Below are positions 39,945 through 49,079 of a DNA stretch of 64,000 bases, piece after piece. The notes beneath the pieces were generated by a model, which worked only from the letters and a program-made list of their open reading frames with translations, had not been told where the DNA came from and did no database searches. Source of the DNA: an uncultured Corynebacterium sp. (GTDB lineage: Bacteria; Actinomycetota; Actinomycetes; Mycobacteriales; Mycobacteriaceae). Position 1 is the stretch's first letter, and each line of letters begins with the position of its first letter. The position numbers and the translations under genes were made by a program. The stretch spans positions 12,512-76,511 of the forward strand of contig NZ_CAMQAZ010000011.1 in NCBI RefSeq assembly GCF_946998835.1, in the 5' to 3' direction.

Positions 39945-41372
39945 ATGGAAAGCTTCAGCGATTTTGCCTCAGCGGCGGATAGTTTTATTTGGAGTCCGTA
40001 TCTCCTGATCCCCGCGCTGATTGGCACCGGAATTATTTTGACCATTCGTCTGGGCGCAATTCACCTGGTCAAACTCGGCCCGGCACTGCGCCTCGGACTC
40101 ATCGACCGTAGCGACGAGGACGCCGAGGGCGACATCACCAACTACCAGGCGCTTGCGACAGCGCTTGCGGCAACGGTCGGTGTCGGCAACATCGTCGGTG
40201 TCGCCACCGCCATTGGGCTGGGTGGTCCCGGCGCGCTGTTCTGGATGTGGGTCACCGGCCTGCTGGGTATGGCATCGAAGTACTCCGAGGCATTCCTGGG
40301 CGTGAAGTACCGGCAGGTCGATGCAGCTGGCGAACAGTCCGGCGGTCCGCAGTACTACCTGCGTAAGGCCATTCCGAATGGTTTCGGCAAGACGCTGGGC
40401 ATCCTGTTTGCCATCTTCGCAGCGCTCGCGGCGTTTGGTATCGGCAACCTGACTCAGGGCAACGCCGTGGCCTCGAACCTGGAAAACAGCTTTGACATCG
40501 ATCCGACGCTCACCGGCATGATTATGTTCATCCTGGTAGGTGCGGCACTGATGGGCGGCATTAAGTCGATTGGCCGCATCACTGCCAGCTTTGTGCCCAT
40601 GATGATTGTGCTCTACATCGGTGCAGCTGTGTGGGTGCTCATTGCCAACGTCTCCGCTCTGCCTGAAACTTTCAAGCTCATCTTCACCGATGCTTTCACC
40701 GGCACGGCAGCCGTAGGCGGATTCGCAGGATCCACACTGATTCTCGCTCTGCAGATGGGTGTTGCCCGCGGTCTGTTCTCCAACGAGTCGGGCCTGGGCT
40801 CTGGCGCTATCGCCGCCTCTGCGGCATCGACCACGCACCCAGTTCGACAGGGCCTGGTCTCCATGACTCAGACCTTCATCGACACCATCATCGTCGTGTC
40901 CTTCACCGGCCTGGTTATCATCAGCACCGGTGTTTGGCAGGATGGCAACATCGACACCGGCGCACTAACTGCCGAGGCATTCTCCCGCGGTCTGCCAGGT
41001 CACTGGGGCGGCACCATCGTCACACTGTCGGTTGTCTTCTTCGCGTTTTCCACCATGCTGGGCTGGTCCTACTACGGTGAGCGCGCCTTCGAGTCCCTGG
41101 TCGGCCGTCGTGGCACCGGCCTCTACCGCGCAATCTTCACCTGTGTGGTCTTCGTCGGCGCGGTCACCCAGCTGGAAACCGTCTGGTCCGTCGCCTCGGC
41201 CCTCAACGGTCTGATGGCGCTGCCGAACCTCATCGGTCTAATCGTCCTGTCCGGACTCATCGCCCGCGAGACAAAGGCCTACCTCGAATTCGACCCGCAG
41301 CTGCGCGCGACCGCTGCGGAGATTGATAAGTGGCAGTCTCAGCAGGACTTCGAGGCGTTCAGCAAGAATTAG
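39945..41372 (+). CDS. Sodium:alanine/glycine symporter, AGCS family (475 aa)
   Basis: A membrane transporter that takes up alanine or glycine with sodium. About ten to eleven helices are predicted. AGCS signatures are present: DITNYQALATALAATVGVGN (the Na+/substrate region at helix 1), GPGALFWMWVTGLLGMASKY, EQSGGPQYYLRKAI, VARGLFSNESGLGSGAIAAS and STMLGWSYYGERAFESLVG. Length is normal for the family. ATG 39945 has a weak GTAAAG ribosome site. It is probably transcribed from its own promoter; the gap from crcB is 69 bases. Confidence 0.94.
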   Translation: MESFSDFASAADSFIWSPYLLIPALIGTGIILTIRLGAIHLVKLGPALRLGLIDRSDEDAEGDITNYQALATALAATVGVGNIVGVATAIGLGGPGALFWMWVTGLLGMASKYSEAFLGVKYRQVDAAGEQSGGPQYYLRKAIPNGFGKTLGILFAIFAALAAFGIGNLTQGNAVASNLENSFDIDPTLTGMIMFILVGAALMGGIKSIGRITASFVPMMIVLYIGAAVWVLIANVSALPETFKLIFTDAFTGTAAVGGFAGSTLILALQMGVARGLFSNESGLGSGAIAASAASTTHPVRQGLVSMTQTFIDTIIVVSFTGLVIISTGVWQDGNIDTGALTAEAFSRGLPGHWGGTIVTLSVVFFAFSTMLGWSYYGERAFESLVGRRGTGLYRAIFTCVVFVGAVTQLETVWSVASALNGLMALPNLIGLIVLSGLIARETKAYLEFDPQLRATAAEIDKWQSQQDFEAFSKN

Positions 41373-41410
41373 CTGAAACTGCCAACTGTTCGCTAGGCGC
41401 TACGGCAGGC

Positions 41411-42484
41411 CTACGAGCAGGTCTGCGCGGTCTCCGGCTTTTCGATGGCCGCAAGCGCGTCGTCAAGCACGGAGACCTTCACCAACTTCATATCGCCACT
41501 GTCGGCAGTCAGCGCCTCCGTGCAATTGCCCTCTGGCACGAAGAACATCTCGGCACCCTCATCTCGGGCTGCCGAGATTTTGTGTGTAACGCCACCGATT
41601 TCGCCCACATTCCCGCTCGCGTCAATCGTGCCGGTGCCGGCGAGGTGGTGCCCCTCAGTCAGGTCACCAGGGCTGAGCTTGTCAATCACGCCGAGCGTCA
41701 TCATAAGGCCGGCCGACGGCCCTCCAATGCCGCTGAGCTGGTACTCGACCTTGGTGTCGTCCGCAGATTGGGAGCCCATCCCAACGCCGAGCATTGCGGC
41801 ATTCTTCTGATGCGGGTTTTCCGCCAGTGTCACCGAAATATCGGTGGTTGCTTTGGGGGCAGCGTCCTTGCCCTTAGATTCCTTCTGCTTATCGACGGCC
41901 GCAGGTTTGACCTTCAACGTGACAGTATCGCCCGGTTTGTGGCCGGCAATGATTGTTTTAACCTGCTCGGGCTTGTCCACCGTCTCCCCATCGACGGCGA
42001 GGATGACATCATCTTCATGAAGCCGACCATCAACAGGGCTATCCGGCACTGTATAAGCGACGGTCACTTCCATCGGCAACCCGAGATGAGCCAGTGCTGC
42101 AGATGTGGCGTTAGCCTCTGATTCGGTAAAAGCAGCCTTGTTTTCCTCCTCCACCTCGTCCTGACTCTGACCGGGAGGGAAAATCGCCTCAATGGGGACA
42201 ATATCGTTGTCGCGATCAAACCACAGGCCAATGACCTGCGGAAGTGACAGGTTATGCCGTACCGCAACGGTAGTCATATCCAGCGTGCCCTTAGATGGTT
42301 CCGAATCGGCGACGCTACCGCTGACCGAGATGATGCTTGTTCCCTCGACATCACCGAGAACATCGAAGACCGGGCCGGGCCCCTGCGCGGCATAGGGCAC
42401 TGTCAACGTTGGCAGCGAGAGCACAGTCGCCAACGCGGCAATGGGCACAGCGCCCGCAACAAGAGTTTGGGTACGACGATTCAC
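41411..42484 (-). CDS. PDZ-domain Lon-like secreted/membrane protease (357 aa)
   Basis: After a short cytoplasmic start (NRRTQT) comes one N-terminal membrane segment/signal anchor (LVAGAVPIAALATVLSLPTL). Then follow a beta-rich region, a PDZ domain (SPVDGRLHEDDVILAVDGETV; residues ~155-210), a Lys/Ala-rich insert (KQKESKGKDAAPK) and a Lon-type proteolytic domain with catalytic Ser in IGGPSAGLMMTLG and catalytic Lys in GGVTHKISAA. This is the Rv3194c/YlbL family. Substrates are unknown. The GTG at 42484 (VNRR) has GTAGGG about eight bases before; another GTG lies three codons earlier. It is divergent from the DUF2342 gene. Confidence 0.9.
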   Translation of the reverse strand: MNRRTQTLVAGAVPIAALATVLSLPTLTVPYAAQGPGPVFDVLGDVEGTSIISVSGSVADSEPSKGTLDMTTVAVRHNLSLPQVIGLWFDRDNDIVPIEAIFPPGQSQDEVEEENKAAFTESEANATSAALAHLGLPMEVTVAYTVPDSPVDGRLHEDDVILAVDGETVDKPEQVKTIIAGHKPGDTVTLKVKPAAVDKQKESKGKDAAPKATTDISVTLAENPHQKNAAMLGVGMGSQSADDTKVEYQLSGIGGPSAGLMMTLGVIDKLSPGDLTEGHHLAGTGTIDASGNVGEIGGVTHKISAARDEGAEMFFVPEGNCTEALTADSGDMKLVKVSVLDDALAAIEKPETAQTCS

Positions 42485-42636
42485 AGATATCACCCTACAT
42501 TCTCACCACCTACCCAATGAACACCTCATGGATGTTGCGATAGATGTTATTCGCATCTTGTTCGCTGGGCGCGAAGTTGCCAATTAAGAGGTGCTTTCAA
42601 GTACTCATGCGGCCCATTGCCCGGTACGGTGGGAGC

Positions 42637-44145
42637 ATGAGTTCTAACGGATTTGGCTTTGGTCCGAACGACAATGATGACAATCGCGACGACGCTGGCA
42701 ACAACGACTCCGGCCAGGGCGGTCAGGGCGGCCAGGGCGGTCCTTTCGGTTTCTTCGGCTTTCCCTTCGGCGGCATGGGCGGTGCCGGTGGCTTCGGCTT
42801 CGGCGGCCCCGGGCAGGCCGGCAGCGGCAACGGCGGCTCGGGCAAGGGCGAACAGCCTAACCTGGGCGATATTCTGAACCAGTTCGGTGAAATGTTCTCC
42901 GGCATGGGGCAGCGATTCCAGGAGGCCAACTCTGGCCCCGTCAATTACGACGCAGCTGAACGCGTTGCGCGTACCCGTCTTGGTAACCCGGCTCCGGTGA
43001 AGGAGTCAGCGCGCGAGGCACTGACTGATTCCCTGCGCCTGGCTGAACTGTGGCTGGATGATGCCACTTCCCTGCCCGCTGGCGCGAACCGCGTGGAAGC
43101 GTGGAATAGCCTGCAGTGGTTGGAAAACACCAAGTCGACATGGACTCGTCTGGTTGATCCAGTCGCTAGCCGCATGAGTGATGCCTCTCTCGAGGGGGTT
43201 CCGGAGGAGGCCCGCGAGATGATGGGTCCGATGCTGGGCATCATGCGCCAGATGAATTCGATGAGCTTCGGTACCCAGCTGGGCAACGCGCTGGCTGATT
43301 TAGCACAGACAAGCCTGACCGGCTCTGACCTCGGTTTGCCGCTACACACTACCGGCGCGGCGGTCCTCCTTCCGACACACCTGGTCGCGCTTGCGGAGGA
43401 ACTCGAGGTACCGGCGCGCGATCTGTTTATTTACGCTACTGCCCGCGAAGCTGCACACCAGCGTCTCTTCGACCGGGTGCCATGGCTGGTGGAACGCATG
43501 ATTTCCTCCGTTGAGGAGTACGCTGCCGGCATCGTCATCGACTACTCCGCTATCGAAGAGGCTGCTCGCGGCCTGGATATCGAAAATATGCAGGATCCGC
43601 AGCGAATCCAGGAAGCCATGAGTGAGCTGCAGAATCTCGATTTGAGCCCGAAGATTCGTTCTCGTAACGAGAATGCTCGAACTCGTTTCCAGACACTGCT
43701 TGCCCTGGTTGAGGGCTGGGTGGACATGGTTGTCACCGAAGCTCTAGGCGATCGTCTGCCAGGTGCAGCACAGTTGGATGAAGCCTGGCGTCGTCGCCGT
43801 GCCACAGAAGGTGCTGAACAGGCCCTTGAAAAGGCCACGGGTATTGACCTGGGCTCCCCCAAGGTGCGCGAGGCAACTGACCTTTGGCGCCGTCTCACCA
43901 CTGCTGTCGGCATTGAGCGACGCGACAAGGTCTGGGATCACCCGGATTTCCTGCCTGTGGCGGAGGATTTGGATGACTCCGCAGCGTTTATTGACTCGGT
44001 TCTCGGTGGCTCCGACAACGATGACTTCGATCCGATTGCGGAGCTCGAAGAACAGCTGCGAAAGGAAGCCGAAAACCGCGCCGCTGAGGACAACGCTGAA
44101 GACGGCAACAACACCGACAATAGCGACTCCGACGACGACAAGTAG
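42637..44145 (+). CDS. DUF2342 zinc-dependent metalloprotease-like protein (502 aa)
   Basis: A conserved actinobacterial protein (Rv3195 type, also annotated as a coenzyme F420 biosynthesis-associated protein). The N-terminal ~75 residues are extremely Gly-rich (GQGGQGGQGGPFGFFG) and acidic. The folded part has the DUF2342 segments RLVDPVASRMSDAS, LPTHLVALAEELEVP, the possible metal site YATAREAAHQRLFDRVPWL, EYAAGIVIDY and LVEGWVDMVVTEAL, then DLWRRLTTAVGIERRDKVWDHPDFLP. The C-terminus is acidic and Asn/Asp-rich. ATG 42637 has GGTGGGAG close by. It is convergent with the YgjP-like gene (4-base gap). Protease activity is a family annotation, not shown. Confidence 0.85.
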   Translation: MSSNGFGFGPNDNDDNRDDAGNNDSGQGGQGGQGGPFGFFGFPFGGMGGAGGFGFGGPGQAGSGNGGSGKGEQPNLGDILNQFGEMFSGMGQRFQEANSGPVNYDAAERVARTRLGNPAPVKESAREALTDSLRLAELWLDDATSLPAGANRVEAWNSLQWLENTKSTWTRLVDPVASRMSDASLEGVPEEAREMMGPMLGIMRQMNSMSFGTQLGNALADLAQTSLTGSDLGLPLHTTGAAVLLPTHLVALAEELEVPARDLFIYATAREAAHQRLFDRVPWLVERMISSVEEYAAGIVIDYSAIEEAARGLDIENMQDPQRIQEAMSELQNLDLSPKIRSRNENARTRFQTLLALVEGWVDMVVTEALGDRLPGAAQLDEAWRRRRATEGAEQALEKATGIDLGSPKVREATDLWRRLTTAVGIERRDKVWDHPDFLPVAEDLDDSAAFIDSVLGGSDNDDFDPIAELEEQLRKEAENRAAEDNAEDGNNTDNSDSDDDK

Positions 44146-44149
44146 CGCG

Positions 44150-44680
44150 TTAGCTCTGCGTTCCCCAGCGCTGATAGGCCTCTAAATAGCCCCGTGCCCG
44201 CTCGTGGTGCGGGGCTTTTGCCGCCCAATACCAAAACTCTTCGGTATGACCACCGTCGACGAAGGTATGCACCAGTTCATGCACGATGACATCGTCGAGG
44301 ACGTACCCCGGGACGTCGGCAAGCCTGTGCGAGATACGAATGCGCCCCGGGCTATCGACGCCGCCGGTGACCGATGCCCACCTGCGCGACATGTTCTTGA
44401 CCCATTTGATTGACTCGAATCGGGGCCGATCTTCCAGCACCGTACGAGAGAGCAGGCGCGCACGGCGCTCTAACTCGGAATTATCCAGATTACTGCCGAC
44501 TTTTTTCCGCACTCGCGCAACAATTTCGTGGACCTGCTGTTTTTCCGCCGCGGCACTGAGGTCGTCCGGAACCATGACGATGATTCGGTTGCCCTCCGCG
44601 CGGGCAGACACGGTACGGCGGCGGCGCTTCGAGCGCCGAACCTCAATATCCGGGCCGTACTCAGGTCGCTTGGTGCTCAT
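44150..44680 (-). CDS. YgjP/M48-like zinc metallopeptidase (176 aa)
   Basis: DUF45/YgjP family. The zinc site is in VIVHELVHTFVDGGHTEEFW, an HExxH motif followed by a third His seven residues after the second and a downstream Glu, with WAAKAPHHERARGYL after it. The N-terminal half is basic (RPEYGPDIEVRRSKRRRRT) and contains a beta-strand region (NRIIVMVPDDL). Homologues are cytoplasmic and some sit in restriction-modification contexts; here the neighbours are the DUF2342 gene and the E1-like gene. Function unknown. ATG 44680 is used; the ribosome site is weak. Confidence 0.85.
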   Translation of the reverse strand: MSTKRPEYGPDIEVRRSKRRRRTVSARAEGNRIIVMVPDDLSAAAEKQQVHEIVARVRKKVGSNLDNSELERRARLLSRTVLEDRPRFESIKWVKNMSRRWASVTGGVDSPGRIRISHRLADVPGYVLDDVIVHELVHTFVDGGHTEEFWYWAAKAPHHERARGYLEAYQRWGTQS

Positions 44681-44748
44681 GCTTTTTAAGCGTATATGCT
44701 CTCGCCTGCGATTGCGTAAAAGTTGACCCCACGGTAAAAGATATTTTT

Positions 44749-45684
44749 ATGGGGGAATACAGGGATACGTCTTGGGGGCGGATAGGTGCGGCCGGCGCAA
44801 TCGAACTAGATTCATGTGCCGCACAAACGCACACAACACCTACTTCGTCATACGCGCTGCGTCCGGAAATACCAATTGTCATGCGCCCTGGCGCCCGGAT
44901 TCAGTTCGGTGTCGAACCGGAGCGCAGCATGGTTCTGCCGCTTTCCGACGGCACCCCGCCGGGGCCTGTCTTCTCCGCGCTCCTTGCAGCTCACCGAGGT
45001 TCATCCTTGGATGATGCTTTCGCTGACAGCGACGGAAAGCTAACGCCGCAGTTCATCGCGGCACTCATCTCAGATCTTCACCGAGCAGCACTGGTACGAC
45101 AGCCGCCGACGCGGCGCAGAATTACACTGATTGGCCGGGATAGCTTACGCACCGGTCTTTTGAAAGAACTTCGTCGCACGGGCTGCGGCAGTTGGACTAA
45201 GGCGATGTCGCCGACACGCAATGCGACGCTGAAAATATCGCAATCCACACCGGAGGATATCGGACTCGCGGTGGTCACCGGCATGGAAGTACCGAGTATG
45301 CCGCTGGTTCGTGCTCTATTTCATCGCGGAATTGAGCACCTGCACACACATTTCCGCGATGGGGCGTTGATTCTTGGCCCTCTTGTTACCCCAGGTCAGG
45401 GGCCATGTTCGATGTGTTTCGAGGCTTACCGACGAGACCGTGACCCCGTCCGGGCGCTGATCGCGCTACAGCTTCGAACTTTTACTCCCGTGGCCGCCCC
45501 GGAATGGCTCAATACAGCGGTGCCGCTGTTGGCGGGCCAGCTACGTCGACCGAACCTGTCAGACCTATGTGCAACGGAGGTGCGCGTAGATTTGGAAAAC
45601 CTTGATATCACCCGCACTACGGTCGCGCCCCACCCGCAGTGCCCGATATGCGGCCACGGCAACTCGGAGATGGAGTTTATGTAA
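44749..45684 (+). CDS. E1-like/cyclodehydratase-related conserved protein (Rv3196 type, 311 aa)
   Basis: The sequence has an N-terminal winged-helix-like segment (MVLPLSDGTPPGPVFSALLA, PQFIAALISDLHRAALV), a degraded Rossmann segment RRRITLIGRDSLRTGLLKEL, a central VVTGMEVPSMPLVRALFHRG, HTHFRDGALILGPLVTPGQG, and two zinc-type cysteine pairs, GPCSMCFEAY and HPQCPICGHG. This arrangement is that of ThiF/E1-related TOMM cyclodehydratase partner proteins (ocin-ThiF-like), but the ATP-binding glycine motif is not canonical. The mycobacterial Rv3196 lies at the same place. No YcaO or precursor peptide gene is nearby, so a peptide-modifying role is not supported locally. TATTTT just before ATG 44749 suggests a leaderless message. 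Confidence 0.75.
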   Translation: MGEYRDTSWGRIGAAGAIELDSCAAQTHTTPTSSYALRPEIPIVMRPGARIQFGVEPERSMVLPLSDGTPPGPVFSALLAAHRGSSLDDAFADSDGKLTPQFIAALISDLHRAALVRQPPTRRRITLIGRDSLRTGLLKELRRTGCGSWTKAMSPTRNATLKISQSTPEDIGLAVVTGMEVPSMPLVRALFHRGIEHLHTHFRDGALILGPLVTPGQGPCSMCFEAYRRDRDPVRALIALQLRTFTPVAAPEWLNTAVPLLAGQLRRPNLSDLCATEVRVDLENLDITRTTVAPHPQCPICGHGNSEMEFM

Positions 45685-45710
45685 TTCGAAGTTTCTTCTG
45701 GAGAATCTGC

Positions 45711-47843
45711 TTAAGAATCTACGAAGGAATTGATGATTCCTAAAATGCCCTCGCCAAAGTGGTTGAGCTTCGCCTGCCCAATTCCTGGAATCTGCAGCAG
45801 TTCCTCCGGAGTGGTCGGCTGCTGCTCAGCGAGAGCCAACAAGGTGGCATCAGAGAAAATGACGAACGCTGGGACTGTCATTTCCTTCGACATTTCCAAA
45901 CGCCATGCACGCAGTGCTTCTAGCAGCGCAGGATCCGCACTGACCGGGCACTCTTCGCAGCGACCTGAAATCCGCTCCGCATCAGTCAGAAGTGGCTTGG
46001 TGCAGCCCTTGCACTGTTTGGAGAGCTGCCGCCTACCCCGGGATCTGCGGCCCGCTGAGCTCTGCTGCGCTGCTGCCGAGTAGTCAGAGACATCAATATC
46101 CAGCTCATCGAGGAATCGAGTGCGACGACGGGACTTGCGGCCACCTTCTGTGCGCGACAATGACCACGACAGTTCCAAGTGCTCACGAGCTCGAGTAATA
46201 CCAACGTAGAACAGACGGCGCTCTTCCTCGATGGCTTCCGCTCCTTGCACGGGAGAGCGGTCGAATTTATTGAGCGCATGTTGGATGGGCAACGAGCCGT
46301 CGGTAAGCCCGACAAGGAAAACCGCATCCCACTCCAGCCCCTTGGCAGCGTGCAGACTAGCCAGCGTCACGCCGTCCAAAGTCGGTGGATGCTTGGCTTG
46401 CTGGCGGGTGTGTAGTTGACCGAGGAGCGCCTGGATATTGACCTCGGTGTTGGCGTGAACAATGTCCTTGCATAGGTCGAACAGGGCGCGTAGCGACTGC
46501 CAGCGTTCCCTGGCACCAGCGCCTTCCGGCTCTTGCTCGGTCATACCAAGGCCTGCGAACACCTGCTTGACCAGATCCAACAGGTCCGTTCCCTGCAACG
46601 TTGGGACAGTCCGCGACGACCGGGAGACCCGCACAAGTGCTGCAATGGCATCGCGAATCTCGGGGCGCTGATAGAAACCGTCGCCACCACGAACCTGATA
46701 GGCGACCCCCATCTCGGACAGTGCCTGCTCGAAAACTGCGGACTGCGCGTTGATGCGGTACAAAATGGCAATCTCTGATGCCGGCGTGCCCGCGTCGATG
46801 AGGCGCTTAATGCTACGTGCGGTGGCACGAGCTTCCATCGGTTCATCGTCGTACTGATTGAACGTCGGCTCCGGGCCGTCCTCGCGCTGTCCGATCAACT
46901 TCAGTCGAGAACCCGCGATGCGCCCCTGAGCACGCCCGATGACATTGTTGGCCAGCTCGACTACCTGCGGCGTCGAACGGTAGTCGCGCTGCAGGCGAAC
47001 TACCGTGGCATCCGGGTAGTCCCGAGAGAAGTTCATCAGATAGTGCGGAGTTGCACCCGTAAAGGAGTAAATCGTCTGGTTGGCATCACCGACGACGGTG
47101 AGATTGTCTCGGTCACCCAACCACGCGTTGAGAACACGCTGCTGCAATGGAGTGACGTCTTGGTACTCATCCACGACAAAGCATCGGTACTGATTGCGGA
47201 ATTCCTCCGCCACTGCACGGGAGTTCTCCATTGCGCCGGCTGTGTGAATCAGCAAATCGTCGAAGTCGAGTAATAGCCCATCTGGCGTGGTTTTGATGTC
47301 CTCATAAGCGCGGTAACAGTCGACAATCTTCTCTGCGGATAGTGGTGCTGTGCGCCCATGCTCCCGCAATGCGGTTTGGTACTGATCAGCGCCGGCCAAC
47401 GCGGCCTTTGCCCACTCAATCTCACCCATAACATCGCGGATTGTTTCCTTGGAGGTATCGAGTCCCACGCGTCGGACTGCTTGAGCGACAACGCGGAACT
47501 TCTTGTCATCTAATAGCTGCCAGGGCATATCACCGGCAACTTGGGGCCAGAAGTAACGCAGCTGACGAAGTGCTGCCGAGTGGAAAGTACGCGCCTGGAC
47601 GCCGGGGGTTCCCATCTTTGCCAGGCGGTCCCGCATCTCCCCTGCCGCACGCGAAGTAAACGTCACCGCGAGAACTTTCTGCGGCTGCACAAACCCCTGG
47701 TCAATGAGGTACTTAATGCGGTGCGTGATTGTTCGGGTCTTACCTGTACCTGCCCCGGCGAGAATGCACACCGGCCCCATAGGTGCCGTCGCGGCCTCTC
47801 GCTGATCTGGATCCAGGCCAGCTAGGTAATCCGGCTCGTACAC
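45711..47843 (-). CDS. uvrD2: UvrD2-type DNA helicase with HRDC domain (710 aa)
   Basis: Superfamily 1A 3'-5' helicase used in DNA repair. Motifs: Walker A ILAGAGTGKTRTI, AVTFTSRAAGEMRDRL, the Walker B-like FVVDEYQDVTPLQQ, VGDANQTIYSFTGA, and LTLASLHAAKGLEWDAVFLVG near the C-terminal lobe. A tetracysteine zinc-like motif follows (CKGCTKPLL... RCEECP), then a C-terminal HRDC domain (TTPEELLQIPGIGQAKLNHFG). This layout is that of actinobacterial UvrD2. The GTG at 47843 is preferred because AGGGG lies five bases upstream; a TTG at 47864 would add seven residues. It is convergent with the E1-like gene and follows the K+ channel. Confidence 0.93.
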   Translation of the reverse strand: MYEPDYLAGLDPDQREAATAPMGPVCILAGAGTGKTRTITHRIKYLIDQGFVQPQKVLAVTFTSRAAGEMRDRLAKMGTPGVQARTFHSAALRQLRYFWPQVAGDMPWQLLDDKKFRVVAQAVRRVGLDTSKETIRDVMGEIEWAKAALAGADQYQTALREHGRTAPLSAEKIVDCYRAYEDIKTTPDGLLLDFDDLLIHTAGAMENSRAVAEEFRNQYRCFVVDEYQDVTPLQQRVLNAWLGDRDNLTVVGDANQTIYSFTGATPHYLMNFSRDYPDATVVRLQRDYRSTPQVVELANNVIGRAQGRIAGSRLKLIGQREDGPEPTFNQYDDEPMEARATARSIKRLIDAGTPASEIAILYRINAQSAVFEQALSEMGVAYQVRGGDGFYQRPEIRDAIAALVRVSRSSRTVPTLQGTDLLDLVKQVFAGLGMTEQEPEGAGARERWQSLRALFDLCKDIVHANTEVNIQALLGQLHTRQQAKHPPTLDGVTLASLHAAKGLEWDAVFLVGLTDGSLPIQHALNKFDRSPVQGAEAIEEERRLFYVGITRAREHLELSWSLSRTEGGRKSRRRTRFLDELDIDVSDYSAAAQQSSAGRRSRGRRQLSKQCKGCTKPLLTDAERISGRCEECPVSADPALLEALRAWRLEMSKEMTVPAFVIFSDATLLALAEQQPTTPEELLQIPGIGQAKLNHFGEGILGIINSFVDS

Positions 47844-47899
47844 ATCCGCCCCTGAGTAAGTCAAAAGTTGTTAGACCCCATGTTTAAACTGGTCGCGTA

Positions 47900-49018
47900 C
47901 TATTCGTCGTTGCTGTAAACACGTCGGACATACAGCAAACGGTCACCCGGCTCCACTGACTCACACTCCGGCGAGTCAATTCGATACAGCTCACCAGAGC
48001 GCACCACGCCGAGTGCGATATCCGCGAGATGCCGTGGGCTAGCACCGATCTCCTCTTCGGTGACCAACCGCTCTGCCACCGAGAATCCTTCATCCGGACT
48101 CAGAAGATCTTCCATCATCTCCACCACAGAAGGGGTGACGGTAGCCAGCCCCAACATTCGGCCAGCGGTTTCGGAGGAAATGACCACCTGGTCTGCGCCT
48201 GACTGTGTCAACAGGTGACGGTTCTCCGATTCTCGCACTGAGGCCACAATGGAAGCACCTGGAGCCAGCTCACGGACAGACAGGGTGACAAGCACCGCTG
48301 TGTCGTCCTTGTTCGGGGCAACGACTATAGAGCGGGCACGTTGAATGCCGGCCAACTTCAACACATCGGATTTAGTGGCCGATCCATGCACCGTCGCCAA
48401 GCCCTGATTCGAGGCGTGATCGAGTGCTTCCTTATCCGTATCGATGACGACAATTTCTGCCGGATCAACACCATCGGCGAGAAGAGCTGCAATGGCAGAA
48501 CGGCCCTTGGTGCCGTATCCGATAACGACGGTGTGGTTGCGCAACTGTCTCCTCCAGCGCTGAATTTGCAGGGTTTTCCGGGACTCTTGGGTCAGAACTG
48601 TCAAGGTCGTACCGACCAAGAGAGCCAGGAAGGCCACACGCAGTGGCGTAATAATCAAGATGTTGAGAAGTCGAGCTCGCTGCGTCACCGGTGTGATGTC
48701 GCCGTAGCCCGTCGTGGACAAACTGACAGCCGAGTAATACACCGCATCGATGAAGGTGAGGGGCTCCGTATATCCATTGCGGTCGTAATAGACCACGACG
48801 GATGCAATCAGCAGCAGAATTACGGCATAGTTCAGACGACGTGTAATCAGCCGCCATGGATTCTTCGGTGCGGTTTCAGGCAGACCGATGACTCCCAGCA
48901 GCGCGTGCCCGGGAAGATCATTGAGTCCGGCTTCGTATCCCGAGGATTTCCGAATTGGATTACGCAACCGTTCCTCGCCTGCCTTTCTTGAATACTCTTT
49001 CCGGAAAATGGAACGCAC
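47900..49018 (-). CDS. Potassium channel with RCK (TrkA-N/TrkA-C) domains (372 aa)
   Basis: A two-helix K+ channel: the first helix (LNYAVILLLIASVVVYY), the pore and selectivity filter SLSTTGYGDITP, and the second helix (LLNILIITPLRVAFLALLVG) are followed by a cytoplasmic RCK domain with the nucleotide-binding VVIGYGTKGRSAIAALLADG and a C-terminal TrkA-C (VTEEEIGASPRHLADIALG). Relatives include Rv3200c and the corynebacterial CglK. It should sit in the cytoplasmic membrane and sense ligand or ions through RCK. GTG 49018; the ribosome site is unclear. It is followed by uvrD2 and preceded by adnB on the same strand. Confidence 0.93.
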   Translation of the reverse strand: MRSIFRKEYSRKAGEERLRNPIRKSSGYEAGLNDLPGHALLGVIGLPETAPKNPWRLITRRLNYAVILLLIASVVVYYDRNGYTEPLTFIDAVYYSAVSLSTTGYGDITPVTQRARLLNILIITPLRVAFLALLVGTTLTVLTQESRKTLQIQRWRRQLRNHTVVIGYGTKGRSAIAALLADGVDPAEIVVIDTDKEALDHASNQGLATVHGSATKSDVLKLAGIQRARSIVVAPNKDDTAVLVTLSVRELAPGASIVASVRESENRHLLTQSGADQVVISSETAGRMLGLATVTPSVVEMMEDLLSPDEGFSVAERLVTEEEIGASPRHLADIALGVVRSGELYRIDSPECESVEPGDRLLYVRRVYSNDE

Positions 49019-49079
49019 GAACTGCTACTTTCATCCGGTTACCCAGCTACAGCGAGACCGCAGCTGCATATGTAGATGC

